This document shows, in pieces, positions 8,729 through 17,176 of a DNA stretch of 64,000 nucleotides. The stretch is taken from contig JAFKKG010000017.1 in assembly GCA_017305715.1 (NCBI GenBank), positions 154,305 to 218,304 on the forward strand, in the 5' to 3' direction. Source of the DNA: Hyphomicrobiales bacterium (GTDB taxonomy: Bacteria; Pseudomonadota; Alphaproteobacteria; Rhizobiales; Xanthobacteraceae). How positions within the stretch are numbered: position 1 is the first letter of the stretch; each line of letters starts with the position of its first letter. The notes beneath the pieces were generated by a model, which searched no databases, had not been told where the DNA came from, and saw only the letters and a list, made by a program, of their open reading frames with translations. The position numbers and the translations under genes are program-made.

Positions 8729-9223
8729 TTACGCCTCCCGCGTCCGCAGCAAATCCTCCAGATCCAGCCGTTTCGTGAACATCGACAACGACCCATCCGC
8801 CGCGCGCGGCCATTCTTCCTTGGGCCGGTCGCGGTACAATTCGACGCCGTTCTCGTCGGGATCGCGCAAATAAAGCGCCTCGCTGACGCCATGGTCGCTG
8901 GCGCCGTCGAGCGCGATGCCGGCCTGCATCACGCGGTGCAGCGCGTCGGCCAGCGCCGGGCGCGTGGGGTAGAGAATCGCGGTGTGGAACAACCCGGTGG
9001 TTCCCGGCGGCGGCGGACGGCCGCCTTTGCTTTCCCAGGTGTTGAGCCCGATATGATGATGATAGCCGCCGGCCGAAATGAACGCCGCGGCCGAGCCCAT
9101 CCGCTGCATGATCTCGAAGCCGAGCACGCCGCAATAAAACCCGAGCGCGCGCTCGAGATCGGCGACCTTGAGGTGGACGTGCCCGATCCGTGTGCCTGAG
9201 ATGATAGGTGGGTTGTCGGGCAT
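8729..9223 (-). CDS. VOC (glyoxalase/extradiol dioxygenase) family protein
   Basis: 164-residue protein with paired beta-alpha-beta-beta-beta modules of the vicinal oxygen chelate superfamily. The start IGHVHLKVADLERALGFYCGVLGFEI carries the first metal-ligand His, YHHHIGLNTW is mid-protein, and YLRDPDENGVELYRDRP ends with the ligand Glu. These resemble catechol-2,3-dioxygenase-like proteins of the CatE/YwbC type. The ATG at 9223 has a clear GGGAGG site; a longer start at 9256 is less likely. The reaction is unknown. It is in line with the carboxymuconolactone-decarboxylase-like gene on the same strand. Confidence 0.85.
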   Translation of the reverse strand: MPDNPPIISGTRIGHVHLKVADLERALGFYCGVLGFEIMQRMGSAAAFISAGGYHHHIGLNTWESKGGRPPPPGTTGLFHTAILYPTRPALADALHRVMQAGIALDGASDHGVSEALYLRDPDENGVELYRDRPKEEWPRAADGSLSMFTKRLDLEDLLRTREA

Positions 9224-9315
9224 GTCGATGCCTCCCTTTTCCTTGCTGGAATTCAAAAATAGGCAGAATCCGCGAGACGGGTACCGGCAATTCGGAAACC
9301 ATGCGTTTCCAAACC

Positions 9316-9861
9316 TTACGCCAAATCCGACACTTCCCCATCCGGCAGTCCGAACTCAAACGTGTTCAGTGTCATCGACACCATGGTGTAGTAACCGCAT
9401 AGCCCGATGATTTCGGTCACGCCGCGCACGCCGAGCAGTTCGACGGCCGCATCATACAGCGGTTTGGCGACGCCGTGGCCCTCATGCAGTGATTTGGCGA
9501 CGTCGTAGATCATCTGGCCCTTGGGATCGTCGAAGGTCGGCGTACGGCGGTCGCGGATGGCGTCGATGATCTTTGGGTCCATGCCGCCTTTTAGCGCCAG
9601 GCGCTTGTGTGCGTACCATTCGTAATGCGAGGTGAAGTGCCGCGCCGTGACGAGGATCGCGATCTCGGAGAGTTTCGCCGGAAAGATCGTATTGAAACGA
9701 AGTTGCTCGCCGAGCCGCGTGGCATGCTTGGCCATCTGGGGGCTGTTGAGCCAGGCCATCATCGGCGCCGGTGCTGCGCCGCGCTTGCCCGCGATCGACT
9801 CGTCATAGGTTTCTTTTTGCTCCGGGCTCATTTCGCCAGGCGAAAGCAACTTCAGCCGCAT
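9316..9861 (-). CDS. Carboxymuconolactone decarboxylase family protein (AhpD-like fold)
   Basis: 181-residue all-helical protein of the CMD/AhpD superfamily (LSEIAILVTARHFTSHYEWYAHKRLALKGGM). The AhpD-type CxxC redox pair is absent: the corresponding helix reads ARHFTSHYEW. Peroxidase-like activity is therefore unlikely and a decarboxylase or unknown role is favoured. A GAGG site precedes the ATG. It is divergent from the acyl-CoA dehydrogenase pair and may serve the same catabolic route, which is an inference. Confidence 0.85.
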   Translation of the reverse strand: MRLKLLSPGEMSPEQKETYDESIAGKRGAAPAPMMAWLNSPQMAKHATRLGEQLRFNTIFPAKLSEIAILVTARHFTSHYEWYAHKRLALKGGMDPKIIDAIRDRRTPTFDDPKGQMIYDVAKSLHEGHGVAKPLYDAAVELLGVRGVTEIIGLCGYYTMVSMTLNTFEFGLPDGEVSDLA

Positions 9862-10020
9862 GTCGGTTTCCTCTTGTTTTTCAATCGTTGCGACCCCTGC
9901 GATACACCCGATCCCGGCGCGTGACTATGGCGATGCGCGCCTGGCGCGGCGCAGAGAGTTATTGAATTCCGCGATGCGGCGACTAAGGTCCTTTCAACGC
10001 TGCCAATATGGAAACGCACC

Positions 10021-11205
10021 ATGTCTGATCTGGATCAATTCCGCCGTGAAACCCGCGCCTGGCTGGAGGCCAATTGCCCGCCGGAAATGCGCAAGCCGAT
10101 GACCTCCGACGCGGACACGTTCTGGGGCGGCCGCAATGCCAAATTCTCCTCCGAGCCGCAGCGGGTCTGGTTCGAGCGGATGCGCGATAAGGGCTGGACC
10201 GTGCCCGACTGGCCGAAGGAATATGGCGGCGGCGGCCTCGATCGCGCCGAGCACAAGGTGCTGCGCGAGGAAATGGCGGCGATGGGCGCGCGTGCGCCAC
10301 TGTCGAGCTTCGGCATCTGGATGCTCGGGCCGGCACTGCTCAAATACGGCAACGAGGCGCAGAAGAAGGAACATCTGCCGAAGATCGCCGCGGGCCTGAT
10401 CCGCTGGTGCCAGGGCTATTCCGAACCGAACGCCGGATCGGACCTCGCCTCGCTGCAGACTCGCGCCGAAAGCGACGGCGACGATTTCGTCATCACCGGC
10501 CAGAAGATCTGGACGTCCTACGCGAACTACGCCGATTGGATATTCTGTCTCGTACGCACCGACCCCACGGCGAAGAAGCACGATGGCATCAGTTTCATCC
10601 TCTTCGACATGACGTCGAAGGGCGTCACCACGAAGCCGATCCTGCTGATCTCGGGCGCCTCGCCGTTCTGCGAAACCTTCTTCGACGGGGTGCGGGTGCC
10701 GAAATCGCATGTGGTGGGCACCGTCAACCGCGGCTGGGATGTCGCGAAATATCTGCTGCAACACGAGCGCGCGATGATCTCCGGCATGGGCGAGCGCGGC
10801 GTCGGCCGTCCGCTCGGCCAGATCGCGGCTGATTCCGTCGGCACCGACGAGCAGGGCCGGCTGGAGGATTCGATGCTGCGCGGCCAGATCTCGACCTTCG
10901 AGATCGACGAGGCGGCGCTGTCGGCGGCGGCCGAGCGCGCGGTCGATCTCGCCAAAGCCGGGCAGTCGCATCCGGCGTTTTCCTCGGCGATGAAATATTA
11001 CGGCACCGAACTCAACAAGCGCCGCTACGAAATCCTGATGTCGGCCGGCGGCGTCGATGCGCTGGAATGGGAAAGCGAACGCTCCAGGGGCGGCGCCCGC
11101 CCGCGCGCATGGCTGCGCACCAAGGCCAATTCGATCGAAGGCGGCACGTCGGAGGTGATGCTTGGCATCGTCGCCAAGCGCATCCTCGATCTGCCGGGGG
11201 CTTAG
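10021..11205 (+). CDS. Acyl-CoA dehydrogenase, subunit A of a probable pair
   Basis: 394-residue FAD-dependent acyl-CoA dehydrogenase. The N-terminal helical domain ends in WPKEYGGGGLDRAEH. The FAD/substrate motif WCQGYSEPNAGSDLASLQTRAE matches the family pattern, followed by GQKIWTSYANYADWIFCLVRT. The C-terminal SIEGGTSEVMLGIVAKRILDLPGA is the usual end motif. A second family member follows after a palindromic repeat. Pairs like this often form heteromers on steroid, dicarboxyl- or aromatic-derived acyl-CoAs. The specific substrate is unknown. Confidence 0.92.
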   Translation: MSDLDQFRRETRAWLEANCPPEMRKPMTSDADTFWGGRNAKFSSEPQRVWFERMRDKGWTVPDWPKEYGGGGLDRAEHKVLREEMAAMGARAPLSSFGIWMLGPALLKYGNEAQKKEHLPKIAAGLIRWCQGYSEPNAGSDLASLQTRAESDGDDFVITGQKIWTSYANYADWIFCLVRTDPTAKKHDGISFILFDMTSKGVTTKPILLISGASPFCETFFDGVRVPKSHVVGTVNRGWDVAKYLLQHERAMISGMGERGVGRPLGQIAADSVGTDEQGRLEDSMLRGQISTFEIDEAALSAAAERAVDLAKAGQSHPAFSSAMKYYGTELNKRRYEILMSAGGVDALEWESERSRGGARPRAWLRTKANSIEGGTSEVMLGIVAKRILDLPGA

Positions 11206-11215
11206 CCTCCCACTC

Positions 11216-11305
11216 CGTCATGGCCGGGCTTGACCCGGCTATCCACGTCTTTCTTGCCGTACGCGCCAAAGACGTGGATGCCCGGCACACGGCCGGGCAT
11301 GACGA
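11216..11305. repeat. Palindromic repeat, family 1, between the two acyl-CoA dehydrogenase genes
   Basis: Outer arms TCATGGCCGGGCTTGACCCG and GGCCGGGCATGACGA, with perfect inner arms ATCCACGTCTTT / AAAGACGTGGAT. It sits between two genes that look cotranscribed, so its hairpin could affect message processing or relative expression. Confidence 0.8.
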
Positions 11306-11351
11306 AAACTTCAGTCAGTCAATCAACTCAAGCTTTCCGGAACCCTCTCTC

Positions 11352-12491
11352 ATGGCACTCGTCCTCACCGAAGAACAATCCATGCTGCGCGACAGCGCGC
11401 GCGGCCTTATCAGCGACAAGGCGCCGGTGTCGCATCTGCGCGCCTTGCGCGATGCCAGGGACGCCACGGGGTTTTCCCGCGAACTCTGGAAGGCGTTTGC
11501 CGAGATGGGCTTTTCGGGGCTGCTGGTGCCCGAAAATTTTGGCGGCAGCGCATTAGGTGCCGTCGAAGCCGGCGTGGTGATGGAGGAAATCGGCCGCACG
11601 CTGATGCCGTCGCCGTTTCTTTCGACCGCGGTGCTGGCGGCTTCCGCGCTGACGCGCGGCGGCAGCGAGGCGCAAAAGGCCGCGCATCTGCCGAAGATTT
11701 CCGACGGTTCGCTATTGGCGGCGCTTGCGATCGATGAAGGCGCAAAACATCGCCCGTTGCAGACCAAATTGCAGGCGGTGCGTTCCGGCAACGGCTTCAG
11801 GCTCAGCGGCGCAAAAGCCTTTGTGGTCGACGGCCATGTCGCCGATCTCCTGATCGTCGCGGCGCGCACGGGTGGTTCCGCCGGCGAGCGCAACGGGCTG
11901 ACGCTGTTCCTGGTCGATCCCAAGGCCAAGGGGCTGGCGGTGGAACGCACCGCGATGGTCGATTCGCACAACGCGGCGCGCATCGAATTCAGCAATGTCG
12001 AGGTCAACGCCGATCACGTGCTCGGCGAGGTCGATCAGGGCGGCGCCTTGCTCGAAGGCGTGCTCAATATCGGCCGCGGCGCGGTCGCATCCGAAATGGT
12101 CGGCCTGAGCGAGGAAGTATTCGGCCGCACCGTGACCTATCTGAAGGAGCGCAAGCAATTTGGAAAACTGATCGGCGAATTCCAGGCGCTGCAACACCGC
12201 GCGGCCGAACTCTATATCGACATCGAGATCACCCGCGCCGCCGTGCTGAAGGCGTTGCAGGCGCTGGACGGCGATTTGGACAAGGCCGGTGCCGCGGTCG
12301 CGGTTGCAAAAGCCCGGGCCGGAACCACCGCGACACGGGCGGTGCAGGAAGGCGTGCAGATGCATGGCGGCATGGGCATGACCGACCAGTTCGACATCGG
12401 CTTCTTCATGAAGCGGGCGCGGGTCTGCCAGGAACTGTTCGGCGACAGCAACTACCATGCCGACCAATTGGCGCGGATGAAGAGTTATTGA
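11352..12491 (+). CDS. Acyl-CoA dehydrogenase, subunit B of a probable pair
   Basis: 379-residue acyl-CoA dehydrogenase from the ATG at 11352 (MALVLTEEQSMLRDSARGLI). The frame is open upstream, but that part only translates the palindromic repeat. It has the family segment QMHGGMGMTDQFDIGFFMKRARVC. Where catalytic members carry the YEGT(S/N)E motif this protein reads ELFGDSNYHAD, so the usual catalytic glutamate appears to be missing. That is the pattern expected of the non-catalytic partner in a heteromeric enzyme with subunit A. Confidence 0.9.
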   Translation: MALVLTEEQSMLRDSARGLISDKAPVSHLRALRDARDATGFSRELWKAFAEMGFSGLLVPENFGGSALGAVEAGVVMEEIGRTLMPSPFLSTAVLAASALTRGGSEAQKAAHLPKISDGSLLAALAIDEGAKHRPLQTKLQAVRSGNGFRLSGAKAFVVDGHVADLLIVAARTGGSAGERNGLTLFLVDPKAKGLAVERTAMVDSHNAARIEFSNVEVNADHVLGEVDQGGALLEGVLNIGRGAVASEMVGLSEEVFGRTVTYLKERKQFGKLIGEFQALQHRAAELYIDIEITRAAVLKALQALDGDLDKAGAAVAVAKARAGTTATRAVQEGVQMHGGMGMTDQFDIGFFMKRARVCQELFGDSNYHADQLARMKSY

Positions 12492-12501
12492 GCTCTATCT
12501 C

Positions 12502-12583
12502 CGTCATTGCGAGCGGAGCGAAGCAATCCAGAGCCACAAAGGAAGTGTGGATTGCTTCGTCGCTTTGCTCCTCGCAATGACGG
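12502..12583. repeat. Palindromic repeat, family 2 (CGTCATTGCGAGC...GCAATGACG)
   Basis: Arms CCGTCATTGCGAGCGGAGCG and CGCTTTGCTCCTCGCAATGA fold into a hairpin with inner GAAGCAATCCA / TGGATTGCTTC. A second copy is at 25986-26076. It lies just downstream of the acyl-CoA dehydrogenase stop. Confidence 0.8.
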
Positions 12584-12598
12584 CTCGTTGTGAGGCGC

Positions 12599-12665
12599 GT
12601 CATTCCGCGTAGCACCACCCGGAATCTCGAGATCCCGGGTTCGCGCCAAGCGCGCCCGGGGTGAC
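12599..12665. repeat. Repeat element, CGTCATTCCG...CCGGGGTGACGG type
   Basis: Second small repeat next to the family 2 copy, with CCCGGAATCTCGAGATCCCGGG and CGCGCCAAGCGCG as internal dyads. Found once in the window and assigned from structure and likeness to elements of this bacterial group. It sits at the end of the convergent amino-acid-binding-protein gene. Confidence 0.45.
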
Positions 12666-12678
12666 GGACTCTCGGCCG

Positions 12679-13719
12679 TCACCTGATCGGCGGCGCGTAC
12701 TGGATGCCGCCATTGCTCCAGAGCGAGTTCAGGCCGCGCGGAATCTTCAGCTTGGATTCGGCGCCGACATTGCGGTCGTAGATCTCGCCGTAATTGCCGA
12801 CATGGCGGATGATGCGGGCGGCCCAATCCTTGGTGAGGCCGAGGTCCTCGCCGTAGGCGCCTTCGGTGCCGACCAGCCGCATCACGTCCGGCTTCTTCGA
12901 CTTCAGCGCCTCGTCGATGTTCTTCGAGGTGATGCCGAGTTCCTCGGCGTTGATCATCGCATACAGCGTCCACTTCACGATCATCATCCAGTCGTCGTCG
13001 CGCTGCCGCACCACGGGCGCCAGCGGTTCCTTGGAGATGACGTCGGGCAGGATGGTGTGGTCGTTCGGCTTGGAGAGGTTGAGCCGCAGCGCGTAGAGCT
13101 GGGAGACGTCGGCGGTGAGGGTGTCGCACTTGCCCTCATTGTAGGCTTTGACGACGTCCTCCAGCTTGGGGAATTTCATCTCCGTGTATTTCATGTTGTT
13201 GGCGCGGAAATAATCCGCGACGTTGAGCAGCGTCGTGGTGCCCTCCTGCACGCAGACCTTGCTGTCGTTCAGGTCCAGCGCCGAATCGATCTTGCGCGAG
13301 GCCGGCAGCATGAAGCCTTCGCCGTCATAATAGGCGACGGCCGGGAAATAGAGATCGTAATTGACCTCGCGCGACATGCTCCAGGTGGAGTTGCGCGAGA
13401 GAATGTCGACCTTGCGGCTTTGCAGTTCCTTGAAGCGCTCATTGGCGTCGAGCGGCACGAATTTCGTCTTTTTGGGATCGTCGAAGATCGCCGCCGCCAC
13501 CGCGCGGCAGAAATCAACGTCGAAGCCGGTCCAGTCGCCCTTGTCGTCGGGGATCGAGAAGCCGGGCAGGCCCTTGTTGACGCCGCACAGCACTTCGCCG
13601 CGCTTGAGCGTCCGCTTCAGGGTTTTGGTGTCGTAGCGTTCATAGGTGATTGCGCCAGCCGCGACCGCGATTGCGACCGCCAGCCCAATGAGGAGGCCGC
13701 CTCGAAATGTACGTAGCAT
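12679..13719 (-). CDS. AapJ-like general amino acid ABC transporter substrate-binding protein
   Basis: 346-residue periplasmic family 3 binding protein. It has an N-terminal signal/anchor (FRGGLLIGLAVAIAVAAGAITYERY), then LKRGEVLCGVNKGLPGFSIPDDKGDWTGFDVDFCRAVAAAIF, the classic start of AapJ/BztA proteins. RNSTWSMSREVNYDLYF and ADVSQLYALRLNL are also family segments. The partner aapQMP genes are not here, so it is an orphan that would have to use permeases encoded elsewhere. Confidence 0.9.
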   Translation of the reverse strand: MLRTFRGGLLIGLAVAIAVAAGAITYERYDTKTLKRTLKRGEVLCGVNKGLPGFSIPDDKGDWTGFDVDFCRAVAAAIFDDPKKTKFVPLDANERFKELQSRKVDILSRNSTWSMSREVNYDLYFPAVAYYDGEGFMLPASRKIDSALDLNDSKVCVQEGTTTLLNVADYFRANNMKYTEMKFPKLEDVVKAYNEGKCDTLTADVSQLYALRLNLSKPNDHTILPDVISKEPLAPVVRQRDDDWMMIVKWTLYAMINAEELGITSKNIDEALKSKKPDVMRLVGTEGAYGEDLGLTKDWAARIIRHVGNYGEIYDRNVGAESKLKIPRGLNSLWSNGGIQYAPPIR

Positions 13720-13776
13720 TTTTTAACTCACCAATTTCAGGGAAATGGATCTGCGGAAGAGGCGGTGCCGTTGCAA

Positions 13777-14376
13777 TTACAGTTCGGGCTTCTGCCGGAT
13801 GATCACCTTGGTGCCGACCGGGACGCGCTCATAGAGGTCGGCGACATCGGCGTTGACGAGCCGGAAGCAGCCCGACGAGACCGCGGTGCCGATGGTGTCG
13901 GGCCGGTTGGTGCCGTGGATGCGGTAGACGGTGGTGCCAAGATACATGGCGCGCGCGCCGAGCGGGTTACCGGGGCCGCCGGCCATGAAGCGCGGCAGAT
14001 AGGGCTGGCGCTGGATCATTTCCGGCGGCGGCGTCCAATCCGGCCATTCCTTCTTCTGCGTGATGTTGACGAGCCCCTGCCACGTGAAGCCCTCGCGGCC
14101 GACGCCGATGCCGTAACGCAGCGCGCGGCCGTTGCCCTGCACCAGATAGAGATGGCGCTCGGCGGTTACCACGATGATGGTGCCCGGCGCCTCGTTGGTG
14201 CGGTAGAGCACCGCGGTTTTTCTCCATTGCGGATCGAGTTCGACAGAATCATCGGCGATCAGCCCCGGCTGGTCGCCCACATCGGGCTGCCGCGTCTGTG
14301 CGTTGCCCTGCGAGGCTGAAAGGAACAGACCGCCGGTTGCGACCAACATCCAGATCAGGTGCCGAAACTTCGTCAT
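13777..14376 (-). CDS. L,D-transpeptidase (YkuD domain)
   Basis: Exported peptidoglycan cross-linking enzyme of 199 residues. A signal peptide (FRHLIWMLVATGGLFLSASQGNAQ) is followed by the YkuD domain. The catalytic motif is YRIHGTNRPDTIGTAVSSGCFRLVN, with the nucleophile cysteine in SSGC. AGGAGAG lies just upstream of the ATG at 14376; the frame is open to 14427 but the added residues are not signal-like. Such enzymes make 3-3 cross-links or attach proteins to peptidoglycan. Which of these applies cannot be told. Confidence 0.92.
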   Translation of the reverse strand: MTKFRHLIWMLVATGGLFLSASQGNAQTRQPDVGDQPGLIADDSVELDPQWRKTAVLYRTNEAPGTIIVVTAERHLYLVQGNGRALRYGIGVGREGFTWQGLVNITQKKEWPDWTPPPEMIQRQPYLPRFMAGGPGNPLGARAMYLGTTVYRIHGTNRPDTIGTAVSSGCFRLVNADVADLYERVPVGTKVIIRQKPEL

Positions 14377-14550
14377 TGCGGAGCTCTCCTTGTTGGCGCG
14401 TCGGCCAATGGTTGGCGCTTGGGCCAAATCTGCGGAACCATCAAATCTCAGGGCCAGCTTGATGGCAAGTTTAGGGCAACGCGACCGTTATCTCGCTGGA
14501 ATGGCTTCTATTTTTGACCGTCACAATAGCGGCCGATGGCGACGATTGGG

Positions 14551-14679
14551 TCATTTCGGCGCGATCCAGAGCCGCAAGCCGTAGGAGATCAGCGTGACGG
14601 TGCCGACGCCGCCGAGCCAGAGGGCGGCAAACCACAGCAGGCGCTGCGTCAGCGGTGGTCGAGTGGGCTTGGTGGTCAT
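14551..14679 (-). CDS. 42-residue DUF2474 (CydX-like) subunit of the cio oxidase
   Basis: Small single-span membrane protein, MTTKPTRPPLTQRLLWFAAL followed by WLGGVGTVTLISYGLRLWIAPK, found by translating past the end of cioB. Its ATG overlaps the cioB stop as TGATG, so translation is coupled. DUF2474 and CydX-type peptides typically stabilise the haem d region of bd oxidases, and position and hydropathy fit that role. It is easy to miss because of its length. Confidence 0.85.
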   Translation of the reverse strand: MTTKPTRPPLTQRLLWFAALWLGGVGTVTLISYGLRLWIAPK

Positions 14680-15686
14680 CAATGATAGCCGTGGTCGGCT
14701 CTTACCTTGCCGCGGAACACCCAATAGGCCCAGGCGGTATAACCGAGGATCAGAGGTATCAGGATCGCGACGCCGAACAGCATGAAGAGCTGGCTGTTCG
14801 CTGGCGAGGCCGCCTGCCAGATCGTGATGCTCTGCGGCACGATGTAGGGATACATGCTGATGCCGAGCCCGGCATAGGACAGCGCGAACAAGGCCAGCGT
14901 CAGGAAGAACGGCTGGTAGTCATATTTGTTGGTGAGGCTGCGCAGCAACAGCACGGTGACCCCGGCGACCGCGATCGGGACCGGCGCGGTCAGGACGATG
15001 TTGGGCCAGGTGAACCAGCGCTGGGTGTACTGCACATTCAGGAACGGTGTTGCGATGCTGACCATGCCGATCGCGCCCAGCATCGCAATCAACAACACCC
15101 AGCTCAGATGGTAGGCGCGGTCGCGTAATTCGCCTTCGGTCTTCATCACCAGCCAGGTGGCGCCGAGCAGCGCATAGCCGACCACGAGCGATATCCCGGT
15201 CAGGATCGAGAACGGCGTCAGCCAGTCCCACCAGCCGCCGGCGTAATGACGGCCCGAGACCTGGATGCCTTGCAGGATCGCGCCGAGCGCAATGCCCTGG
15301 GCCAGGGTCGCCAATAGCGAACCGCCGGCGAACGCAAGGTCCCATTTGTTGCGTTCGCTCTGGGTACGCCAGCGGAATTCAAAAGCGACGCCGCGAAACA
15401 CCAGCCCGAGCAGCATCACGATCATCGGCGTGTAGAGCGCCGGCATCAGTACGGCATAGGCCAGCGGAAATGCCGCCATCAGCCCGCCGCCGCCGAGCAC
15501 CAGCCAGGTCTCGTTGCCGTCCCAGACCGGGGCGACGCTGTTCATGATGACGTCGCGGTCGGCCTTCTTCGGAAACAGCGGGAACAGGATACCGAGGCCG
15601 AGATCGAAACCGTCCATCACGACATAGACGAACACCGCAAAGGCGATGATGAAGGCCCAGATGGTCGGAAGGTCGATCGGGATCAT
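14679..15686 (-). CDS. cioB: Cyanide-insensitive quinol oxidase subunit II (CydB/CioB)
   Basis: 335-residue integral membrane protein of the CydB family, about nine helices. It begins MIPIDLPTIWAFIIAFAVFVYVVMDGFDLGLG, the hallmark CydB start, and contains VWDGNETWLVLGGGGLMAAFPLAYA. It partners CioA in the terminal quinol:O2 oxidoreductase of the inner membrane. Its start overlaps the cioA stop by 4 bp (ATGA) and its stop overlaps the DUF2474 gene, giving a three-gene operon. Confidence 0.95.
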   Translation of the reverse strand: MIPIDLPTIWAFIIAFAVFVYVVMDGFDLGLGILFPLFPKKADRDVIMNSVAPVWDGNETWLVLGGGGLMAAFPLAYAVLMPALYTPMIVMLLGLVFRGVAFEFRWRTQSERNKWDLAFAGGSLLATLAQGIALGAILQGIQVSGRHYAGGWWDWLTPFSILTGISLVVGYALLGATWLVMKTEGELRDRAYHLSWVLLIAMLGAIGMVSIATPFLNVQYTQRWFTWPNIVLTAPVPIAVAGVTVLLLRSLTNKYDYQPFFLTLALFALSYAGLGISMYPYIVPQSITIWQAASPANSQLFMLFGVAILIPLILGYTAWAYWVFRGKVRADHGYH

Positions 15687-17092
15687 CGCAACGCTCCCTC
15701 GGCGACGGTGGCGGCGGCGGGCGTGATGCCGGCGGCGCGGGCAGGGACGTGGCTGTCGGGTCCCTGTTCGCCATGATGCGGCGGCTGCGCCATCAGGCGC
15801 AGCAGGTAGATCACGCCGGCGGTGAACACGACGAAATAGACGATGATGAAGGCGATCAGCGACGAGGCGACGGCGGGCGCCGCCAGCGGCGATGCGGCGT
15901 CAACCGTCCGCAGCAATCCATACACCGTGAACGGCTGACGACCGGTCTCGGTGGTGATCCAGCCGGCGAGTACGGCGATGAAACCCGACGGCGCCATCGC
16001 GACCGCGAAGAGGTGCAGCAGCCGCGACTGGTACAGCGCACCGCGGAAACGCATCAGCAGGCTGAGCAGGCCGAGCCCCATCATCAGCAGCCCCATGCCG
16101 ACCATGATCCGGAACGACCAGAACGTGATCGGCACCGGCGGCCAGTTTTCGCGCGGCACGGTGTCGAGCCCGGCCATCGGCGCGTCGAGCGAATGCTTGA
16201 GGATCAGCGAGCCCAGTTTGGGGACCGCCACCGCGTAATCCATTTTGCCCGCGGCCTGATTGGGCCAGCCGAACAGGTACAGCGGCGCGCCGTCCTTGTG
16301 GCTTTCGTAATGGCCTTCCATCGCCATGATCTTCACCGGCTGATGCTCCAGCGTGTTGAGCCCGTGCTGGTCGCCGGCGAGGATCTGGATCGGGGCGACG
16401 ATCGTCGCCATCCACATCGCCATCGAAAACATCACGCGAGGCCCAGCCAGATGCTGGTCGCGCAGCAGATGCCAGGCGCCCACCGCGCCGACCACGAGCG
16501 CGGTGGTGAGATAGGCCGCCAGCACCATGTGCACCAGGCGGTAGGGGAACGACGGATTGAAGATCACCTTGAACCAGTCGGCCGCGATGAACTGGCCGGC
16601 TTCATTGACGGCGTGACCGGCCGGGGTCTGCATCCAGGAATTGGCGGACAGAATCCAGAACGCCGAAATCAGCGTTCCCACCGCGACCATCAGGGTCGCG
16701 AAGAAATGCAGTCTTGGGCCGACGCGATCGAGGCCGAACAGCATCACGCCGAGGAAGCCCGCTTCCAGGAAGAACGCGGTCAGCACCTCATAGGCCATCA
16801 GCGGGCCGATCACGGGCCCCGTCTTGTCGGAGAAGGCCGCCCAGTTGGTGCCGAACTGGTAGGACATCACGATGCCCGACACCACGCCCATGCCGAAGGC
16901 GACGGCAAAAATCTTCAGCCAGTAATTAAACAGGTTGATGTAGACCTCGCGCCCGGTCCACAGCCAGAGCGCTTCGAGCACCGCGAGATAACTGGCGAGC
17001 CCGATCGAGAAGGCCGGAAACACGATGTGGAACGACATCGTAAAAGCGAACTGCGCCCGGGCCAATACGACCGCATCCCAGCCTTCGAACAT
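15683..17092 (-). CDS. cioA: Cyanide-insensitive quinol oxidase subunit I (CydA/CioA)
   Basis: Haem-bearing subunit of a bd-type oxidase that oxidises ubiquinol and reduces O2 without pumping protons. The axial histidine is in AFTMSFHIVFPAFSIG, another haem ligand region is YRLVHMVLAAYL, and the quinol-site motif GRQPF follows ITTE. GDQHGLNTLEHQPVKIMAMEGH is the conserved Q-loop start. At about 470 residues it is shorter than E. coli CydA (522), which fits the short Q-loop of the cyanide-insensitive Cio class. ATG 17092 is preferred; an in-frame GTG at 17101 is possible. Confidence 0.94.
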   Translation of the reverse strand: MFEGWDAVVLARAQFAFTMSFHIVFPAFSIGLASYLAVLEALWLWTGREVYINLFNYWLKIFAVAFGMGVVSGIVMSYQFGTNWAAFSDKTGPVIGPLMAYEVLTAFFLEAGFLGVMLFGLDRVGPRLHFFATLMVAVGTLISAFWILSANSWMQTPAGHAVNEAGQFIAADWFKVIFNPSFPYRLVHMVLAAYLTTALVVGAVGAWHLLRDQHLAGPRVMFSMAMWMATIVAPIQILAGDQHGLNTLEHQPVKIMAMEGHYESHKDGAPLYLFGWPNQAAGKMDYAVAVPKLGSLILKHSLDAPMAGLDTVPRENWPPVPITFWSFRIMVGMGLLMMGLGLLSLLMRFRGALYQSRLLHLFAVAMAPSGFIAVLAGWITTETGRQPFTVYGLLRTVDAASPLAAPAVASSLIAFIIVYFVVFTAGVIYLLRLMAQPPHHGEQGPDSHVPARAAGITPAAATVAEGALR

Positions 17093-17176
17093 CGGCACCA
17101 CCCATCATCGCTAACCTCGGGCGAACATAGCACGCCCGATGCGACGATAGTACCGCGCCTTTTGCAGGCGAGCCCG

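Noticed and set aside
13734-13760. Sigma-54-like promoter before the AapJ-like gene (CGGCACCGCCTCTTCC, minus strand)
   Set aside because: GG-N10 is followed by TC instead of GC, so the -12 element fails.
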